From NCBI GenBank assembly GCA_016879935.1, contig JAACJQ010000090.1:1-33753 (forward strand): DNA of 33,753 bases. The letters are read 5' to 3'. Positions 29,463-33,753 of this stretch are shown here, in pieces (position 1 is the stretch's first letter; the number at the start of each line of letters is the position of its first letter). Both the position numbers and the translations under genes were made by a program. The notes under the pieces are model-generated. The model searched no databases. It saw nothing but the letters and a program-made list of their open reading frames with translations, and was not told the DNA's origin. This DNA is from Archangiaceae bacterium (GTDB lineage Bacteria > Myxococcota > Myxococcia > Myxococcales > Myxococcaceae).

Positions 29463-29471
29463 CGCCTCAGC
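29458..29471. terminator. Palindrome GCTGA-CGCC-TCAGC across two convergent stop codons
   Basis: A 5-bp stem with a 4-base loop, holding the TGA of the DUF3592 gene and the TGA of the GST-like gene. The 14 bases are identical to 6452-6465, which has the same position between convergent genes. Possible bidirectional stop for transcripts; there is no U-run. Confidence 0.3.
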
Positions 29472-30078
29472 CCTTCGGGCCGAAGCGTGCTCGCAACGCC
29501 TTCACCGTCAGCTCGAGGTCAGGGCTCGTCGCCACCACGCAGGGCAACGCGGCCGCCGCGTTCAAGAACTCGCCGACGCTCTCACCGAGGGCCTGCACCA
29601 CCGCATTCTCGGGGAACGCGACCTTCGTGCGCAGCCAGTGCGTCGCCATGTGCAGCCCGAGCAGGCTCTCGACGGGGCTCTGCTTCACCGTGCGCGCGAG
29701 AAACTCCACCTCCTTGCGCCACAGCGGCTTGCTCTCGAGCGACGCCGGGTTCGAGAAGCTCGCGAACGCCACCGGAATCAACACGTCGTCGAAGCGCTTC
29801 ATCGCCAATCGCTCGAGCGCGCGCTGCGAGAGACTCGACGAGAACGCGTCACGCCACGGCAGTCGCTCCGCCAGGTACTCGTTGATGACGGCCGACTCGT
29901 AGAGCACCAGCCCATCGTCTTCGAGCAGCGGCACCGCCTGCGTCGGTGAGAGCGCGAGCAGCTCAGCCGGCTTGTTCGCCAGGTCGACCTCGCGCAGCTC
30001 GAACGGCGCCTTCATCAACGTGAGCAGTGCGCGGCTGCGGTGCGCATAGGGACAGCCCGCCGCCGAGAAGAGCCTCAC
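29467..30078 (-). CDS. Glutathione S-transferase-like protein
   Basis: 203 residues from GTG 30078. The thioredoxin-fold N-terminal domain (1-75) has MRLFSAAGCPYAHRSRALLT, with Cys 9 in CPYAHR as in Cys-type (omega/beta-like) GSTs. It continues PFELREVDLANKP, SPTQAVPLLEDDGLVLYESA and VINEYLAERLP. The helical C-terminal domain (about 85-203) is normal in length. If bacillithiol replaces glutathione in this organism, this could be a thiol transferase acting on another cofactor, but nothing in the sequence shows it. The start overlaps the DUF4139 gene's stop as GTGA. Confidence 0.9.
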   Translation of the reverse strand: MRLFSAAGCPYAHRSRALLTLMKAPFELREVDLANKPAELLALSPTQAVPLLEDDGLVLYESAVINEYLAERLPWRDAFSSSLSQRALERLAMKRFDDVLIPVAFASFSNPASLESKPLWRKEVEFLARTVKQSPVESLLGLHMATHWLRTKVAFPENAVVQALGESVGEFLNAAAALPCVVATSPDLELTVKALRARFGPKG

Positions 30079-31643
30079 AGCCCGCCCATGTCGTAGCTGG
30101 TGGGCACGTCGACGCGGAACCCGAAGTCGACCGTCTTCTTCTCCTGCGGCTTGAGCGCCACCTTCCAGCTCGCCACGCCCGACGCCTTGTTCACCTGCGC
30201 GCCGGCCGTCGTCTTCTCGGTGAGCGCCACGTCGATGTCGTTCACCTCGGCCACGGGCAGATGGTCGGCCACCGTCAGCTCCACCGGCGCCTTGCCGTAG
30301 TTCGCGAGGTCGAACTTGTAGACGTAGGTGAAGCGCTTCTTCGAGTTGAACAGCCCCGAGTCCTTCTTCAGCTCTTCGACGACGGTGCGTTTCACGCGAA
30401 TCGTGTCGTCGATGCCGAAGGTGAGCGAGAACGCCGCGCCCTGCGCCACGCGCTCGAGGTCGTAACGCCCGACGAGGCCGGTGGAGCGGAACGCATCGAC
30501 CCGCCCCGCCAGCAACGGCCAGCCGCCGGTGTTCGACAGCTCGGCCACGCGGAACGCCACCGGGTACAGCTTCGGCATCACCTTGAGCTCGAACGTCGCC
30601 GCCAACTTCGTCTCGCCGACGAACAGCCGCACCGGCGCGCCGTCACCCGGCACCTTCGCGGGCTCCTTCACCTCGAGCTGCACCGACAGGCCCTGGCTCT
30701 TCGCCACCAGGCCCGACTCGTTCTTCACGCCGCTGCCGGGAGCCACCGCCACCGACGCCGTCTCGACGAACTCGTCACGCCGCGTGAGCACCTTCTTCTC
30801 TGGCGCGCGCTCCGTCGCCCCGACGTACAGCTTGTTCATGGTCGGTGGCGTCGCGTTCTGCGCGGGCACGGCCGTCGAGAGCGAGAGCTTCACGTTGCTC
30901 CAGTCTTCGCCCGTCACCTGCGTCACCGTCGCGAACGTCGCGAAGTCGACCGTCTTGTTCGCCTCCGACGCGCGCGCTTCGTACGCCGGCGTCCACGAGG
31001 CGCCGCCGACGAGGTAGTTGAGCGAGAGCTGCGCCGACTTGCCCTGCGTGCAGGTGACGAGCACCTCGACCCGCCACGCCTGCTTCTGCGCGCCGACGCG
31101 CACCTCGTCGAGCTGACGGCGCACGTCCTCCATCACGCGGTTCAGGTCGCGCCGCTTCGCCTGCAAGTCGGCCACCTGCTTCGCCACGCTCAGGTTCGTC
31201 GCCAGCGGCGTGTCGAGTGACGCCTGCCACGTCTTCACGTCGGGCTTCTCTGCGGCGAGCTCCTTCGACAGGCCCTGCTCGGCGACTTCACGCAGCCGCA
31301 TTGCCAGCGCGCGTTGCCCTTCGGCGCGGGAGACCTGGTCGTCGATGACGCGGCCGTCGTCGGCGAGCTGCTCGAGCTTCTTCTCGAGCGCTTCGGCCTT
31401 CTCGCTGAACACCTTCTCCTGCTTCACCAGCTCGGCGCGCAGGCCATCGACGGTGCCGTCCGACATGCGCGCGCGAAAGGAGTCTCCGACGGCCGCGGGC
31501 GGCACGTTCTCGAACACGATGGCCGTGCGCGAACCACACGTCACCGGCGTCACCCGCGTCACCTGCGCGCGGTCTGGGTACACCACCACTTCGTCAGGAG
31601 CGCCCGTCGAAGCGAGCAGCACCAACACGAGCGTCGTCATCAT
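30075..31643 (-). CDS. DUF4139 (MuiA-like) exported protein, second copy
   Basis: 522 residues from ATG 31643, with AGGAGG seven bases upstream. Short signal MMTTLVLVLLASTGA. The N-terminal DUF4140 region starts with DEVVVYPDRAQVTRVTPVTC. A coiled coil spans about 60-185 (AELVKQEKVFSEKAEALEKK, then LQAKRRDLNRVMEDVRRQLD). The DUF4139 core begins with LSLNYLVGGASWTPAYEARA (about 205-225) and VTGEDWSNVKLSLSTAVPAQ, and ends with WKVALKPQEKKTVDFGFRVD. It is a paralogue of the gene upstream, which has the same order of domains, and overlaps it as ATGA. The role of MuiA-type proteins is unclear (mucoidy inhibition, protein-protein contact). Confidence 0.88.
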   Translation of the reverse strand: MMTTLVLVLLASTGAPDEVVVYPDRAQVTRVTPVTCGSRTAIVFENVPPAAVGDSFRARMSDGTVDGLRAELVKQEKVFSEKAEALEKKLEQLADDGRVIDDQVSRAEGQRALAMRLREVAEQGLSKELAAEKPDVKTWQASLDTPLATNLSVAKQVADLQAKRRDLNRVMEDVRRQLDEVRVGAQKQAWRVEVLVTCTQGKSAQLSLNYLVGGASWTPAYEARASEANKTVDFATFATVTQVTGEDWSNVKLSLSTAVPAQNATPPTMNKLYVGATERAPEKKVLTRRDEFVETASVAVAPGSGVKNESGLVAKSQGLSVQLEVKEPAKVPGDGAPVRLFVGETKLAATFELKVMPKLYPVAFRVAELSNTGGWPLLAGRVDAFRSTGLVGRYDLERVAQGAAFSLTFGIDDTIRVKRTVVEELKKDSGLFNSKKRFTYVYKFDLANYGKAPVELTVADHLPVAEVNDIDVALTEKTTAGAQVNKASGVASWKVALKPQEKKTVDFGFRVDVPTSYDMGGL

Positions 31644-33604
31644 GGCCGCACCTCCTGCTGGTACAGCTTCCATCCTCTGGGGCGTTTGACCTGGTAGCTG
31701 AAGGTGAGCGTGCGCTTCTCGTTCGGCGCCAGCGTGAGCCGCCACTCGAGCTTGCCCGTCGTGGTGTCTTGAATCGCGCCCGGCTTCGAGTCGAGCAGCT
31801 TCGTCTCGAGGTCCTTCTGGTTCGCCTGCGGCAGCGGCCACTGGTCGAACACGCGCAACGCGACGGGCGTGCGGTACGGGTTCACCAGCTCGATGCTGAC
31901 GGCGTAGGTCGAGAGGTCGTCCTTCGAGACGACGCCTTCGGTCGCGTCGACGACCTGCACGTTGCGAACGGTCTTGATGGCGCGGTCGAGGCCGAGCGGC
32001 AGCGTGAAGGCTTCGTTCGGCGAGACGAGCTTGAGCTGCGCAGTGCCGGCCGGGTCTGCGCCCACCGACAACGTCGCGGGGCCTCCGGGCAGCACCTGCT
32101 GCGAGGGGTTCTTCAGCTCGGCCGACAGGTAGGCCTCCTTTGCGAGCGCCGGGTACACCTTGCGCTCCACCGACACGGGCCACTGCTGGCTCCAGAGCGC
32201 GACGCGGCGGGCGCCCTGCGACGAGGGAATGGTCTCTTTCTGGCGAGACGCGAAGCTCAGGTCGTAGCCACCGGCCAGCGTGACGGGGCTGTCGGAGCCG
32301 TAGCTCGGCGCGCGATAGCCCGGCGGCGGCGCGAGCGAGAAGCCACTCGTCGGCTGCATCGGGTAGCCCGAGGCGCTGACCGTCGAACGCGTGCGAGAGA
32401 GCTCGGCTTTCGCCATGGGCATCGGCCGCGACTCCTCCAGCTCCATGGACTCAGGCTGAGCGAGGTCGCCATCAATCTCTTCACCCGAGAACTCCATGGC
32501 CTTGTCGGCCATCGGCATCGGCATGGCCTGCACCGATGGCGGCGGAGGCGGCGGCGCGGCGGGCATCGGCCGCTCCTTCACCTTCTTCCGGTCGACGGCG
32601 TACGCAGGGTCGGGCCGGCGAAGGCCGTCGACCTCGTCGCGCTCGGTGCTGATGGCGCGGCCCACCGCCTGCGAGAGCCAACCACGCACGAGCGACTCCT
32701 CGTTTCGCACGGGCACCGTGCGCGCAGGCGTCGGCACGGGCCGCACGTATTCCTGCACGGGGGTCGGCGTCGGAATGAAGCGCTCAGTGGTGCCAATCTT
32801 CCAGGTGAGCAGCTTCGGCGCCTTCACCGCCGACGAGGGAATCGCGGTCGACAAGGTGAGTTGCGCGTCGTCCCAGTCTTCGCCCGAGCTCTGCGAGACG
32901 ATGCCGGCGAGCGAGACGGTGACGAGGTTCTTCTCGGGGTCGAGCTGCACGTCCCACGTGGGCGTCCACCGCGCCTGATGCACGAGGTAGGTGAGTGACA
33001 CCGTGGCCTGGCCGCCACCGGCGAGCACCGCCGTCACGCGCCAGCCGCTGCGGAACTCGGGGTTGCCCAGGCGCTCGGCCTTGTTCACCAGCGTCTCGCG
33101 TTTGCGGCTCGCTGCACGTTGCGCGAGCTCGACGTCACGCAGCTTCTTCTGGGCGGCTTCGAGCTGCGCCGTCTGGAACTGGAGCGCCGCGGTCCACCCC
33201 TGCGGTGACAGCTTCGGCGCGGGCCGCACGTTGTCGTTCGCGGGCAGGGCAGGGTGCAGCCGTAGCAGCGCGTCGCGGTGTTCACGAAGCGCCTGTGCCT
33301 CGCGGGAGAGACGAGTCAGCTCGGTGTCGAGGCCGTCGAGCTCGGTGAGCAGCTGTTTCGCTTCGGCGGTGCGGAACGCTTCGGGCGTCAGACGCTCGAG
33401 GTCGACACGACGCACCTCGGCGCCCTGCGCTTCGACGCGCACCGACGAAGCGTCGATGGTGTCGGGCAGCGGCGGAAACTCGACCGTGCCGGGAGCCGCC
33501 ACCGTCGCCGAACGAACGATGCGAGCCTGGTCGGTGAAGACGGTCACCTGAGAGATGGGCGATGGCACGGCGCCCACCAGCAGCACGACGGAAAGCGGGA
33601 GCAT
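31640..33604 (-). CDS. DUF4139 (MuiA-like) exported protein, first copy, with Met/Pro-rich insert
   Basis: 654 residues from ATG 33604, with GGAGG five bases upstream. Signal MLPLSVVLLVGAVPS. DUF4140-like start ISQVTVFTDQARIVRSATVA, coiled coil about 85-180, then VSLTYLVHQARWTPTWDVQL and SSGEDWDDAQLTLSTAIPSS of DUF4139, and a terminal WRLTLAPNEKRTLTFSYQVK. Compared with the second copy it has an extra low-complexity segment (about 270-460): Pro/Thr repeats, a run of Pro, and M-P-M-P units (VQAMPMPMADKAMEF, RPMPMAKAEL). This insert, between the halves of DUF4139, may reach out of the fold. The gene is first in the operon with the second copy and the GST-like gene. Confidence 0.88.
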   Translation of the reverse strand: MLPLSVVLLVGAVPSPISQVTVFTDQARIVRSATVAAPGTVEFPPLPDTIDASSVRVEAQGAEVRRVDLERLTPEAFRTAEAKQLLTELDGLDTELTRLSREAQALREHRDALLRLHPALPANDNVRPAPKLSPQGWTAALQFQTAQLEAAQKKLRDVELAQRAASRKRETLVNKAERLGNPEFRSGWRVTAVLAGGGQATVSLTYLVHQARWTPTWDVQLDPEKNLVTVSLAGIVSQSSGEDWDDAQLTLSTAIPSSAVKAPKLLTWKIGTTERFIPTPTPVQEYVRPVPTPARTVPVRNEESLVRGWLSQAVGRAISTERDEVDGLRRPDPAYAVDRKKVKERPMPAAPPPPPPSVQAMPMPMADKAMEFSGEEIDGDLAQPESMELEESRPMPMAKAELSRTRSTVSASGYPMQPTSGFSLAPPPGYRAPSYGSDSPVTLAGGYDLSFASRQKETIPSSQGARRVALWSQQWPVSVERKVYPALAKEAYLSAELKNPSQQVLPGGPATLSVGADPAGTAQLKLVSPNEAFTLPLGLDRAIKTVRNVQVVDATEGVVSKDDLSTYAVSIELVNPYRTPVALRVFDQWPLPQANQKDLETKLLDSKPGAIQDTTTGKLEWRLTLAPNEKRTLTFSYQVKRPRGWKLYQQEVRP

Positions 33605-33753
33605 GGAGTCCTCCGAAGGAACGCGCTCGAACGCGCGGAGCGGGCGCAGTGTTCCATACTTCCGCGTGAGATGGAGCCGAAAGCGAAGACGCGAGCGAGG
33701 CGCGCAGACTGCGAGCACCGGACATCAACGGCGCGGAGCGAGGTCTGAGCGAA
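33605..33753 (-). promoter_or_regulatory. Upstream region of the DUF4139 operon
   Basis: 149 bases to the window edge without a credible gene. It should carry the promoter of the 33604 gene on the minus strand. A TATGGAAC box about 45 bases before the ATG could be a -10 region, but a matching -35 is not obvious. Confidence 0.25.

Overview
The window looks like chromosomal DNA from a myxobacterium or close relative (Myxococcota). It is very GC-rich and densely coded. It encodes several small secreted or lipid-anchored proteins with Asp-Ala-Gly (DAG) linkers, Gly/Ala/Ser-rich spacers and Cys-rich modules of the C-x4-C-x-G-C-C type, which are a common look in that phylum. Taxonomy is inferred from style only. 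Apart from one unusual tRNA-like structure I see no rRNA or standard tRNA, no transposase, integrase or insertion sequence, and no CRISPR array.

Left part (1-5.9 kb, all minus strand): an envelope-type beta protein, a HipA-like kinase-fold protein overlapping a DUF3037 protein, then an ECF sigma factor overlapping a FecR-like membrane protein, a DAG-rich lipoprotein and two outer-membrane-like proteins. The sigma gene and the lipoprotein gene are preceded by near-identical elements (GAGGAAA, 16 bases, GGGTGAT), which are likely the sigma factor's own promoters. From 6.0 to 9.4 kb lie a small frameshifted gene, a lipoprotein with three 113-residue repeats, a small membrane protein and a DUF1554-type lipoprotein.

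Middle (9.4-17.6 kb): a translationally coupled trio, SDR oxidoreductase / ECF sigma with a SnoaL-like tail / SRPBCC protein. Then come a large polytopic membrane protein, phosphoglycerate mutase (gpmA), a coiled-coil membrane-anchored protein, a Cys-rich lipoprotein, an AraC-type regulator and a small membrane protein.

Bacillithiol cluster (17.5-25.1 kb, minus strand): a DUF2911/TPR protein, bshC, bshA, an 815-residue exported PIG-L/LmbE-type deacetylase, a 33-residue one-helix membrane peptide and a sodium:solute symporter. From bshC onward every junction is a 4-23 bp gap or overlap typical of coupled translation. The cluster suggests low-molecular-weight thiol synthesis joined to an envelope amidase/transport function. 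No ordinary small cytoplasmic BshB is present.

Right part (25.2-33.7 kb): a two-part GMC oxidoreductase with a Cys-rich cluster, an intergenic region holding the two halves of a tRNA in reversed order (3' half, CTCAT, 5' half), a DUF2892 protein, a DAG-rich lipoprotein, a DUF3592 protein, and an operon of two DUF4139 (MuiA-like) paralogues followed by a glutathione-S-transferase-like protein. The points most worth follow-up are the permuted tRNA-like locus, the bacillithiol/PIG-L/micropeptide/symporter operon and the duplicated ECF promoter.
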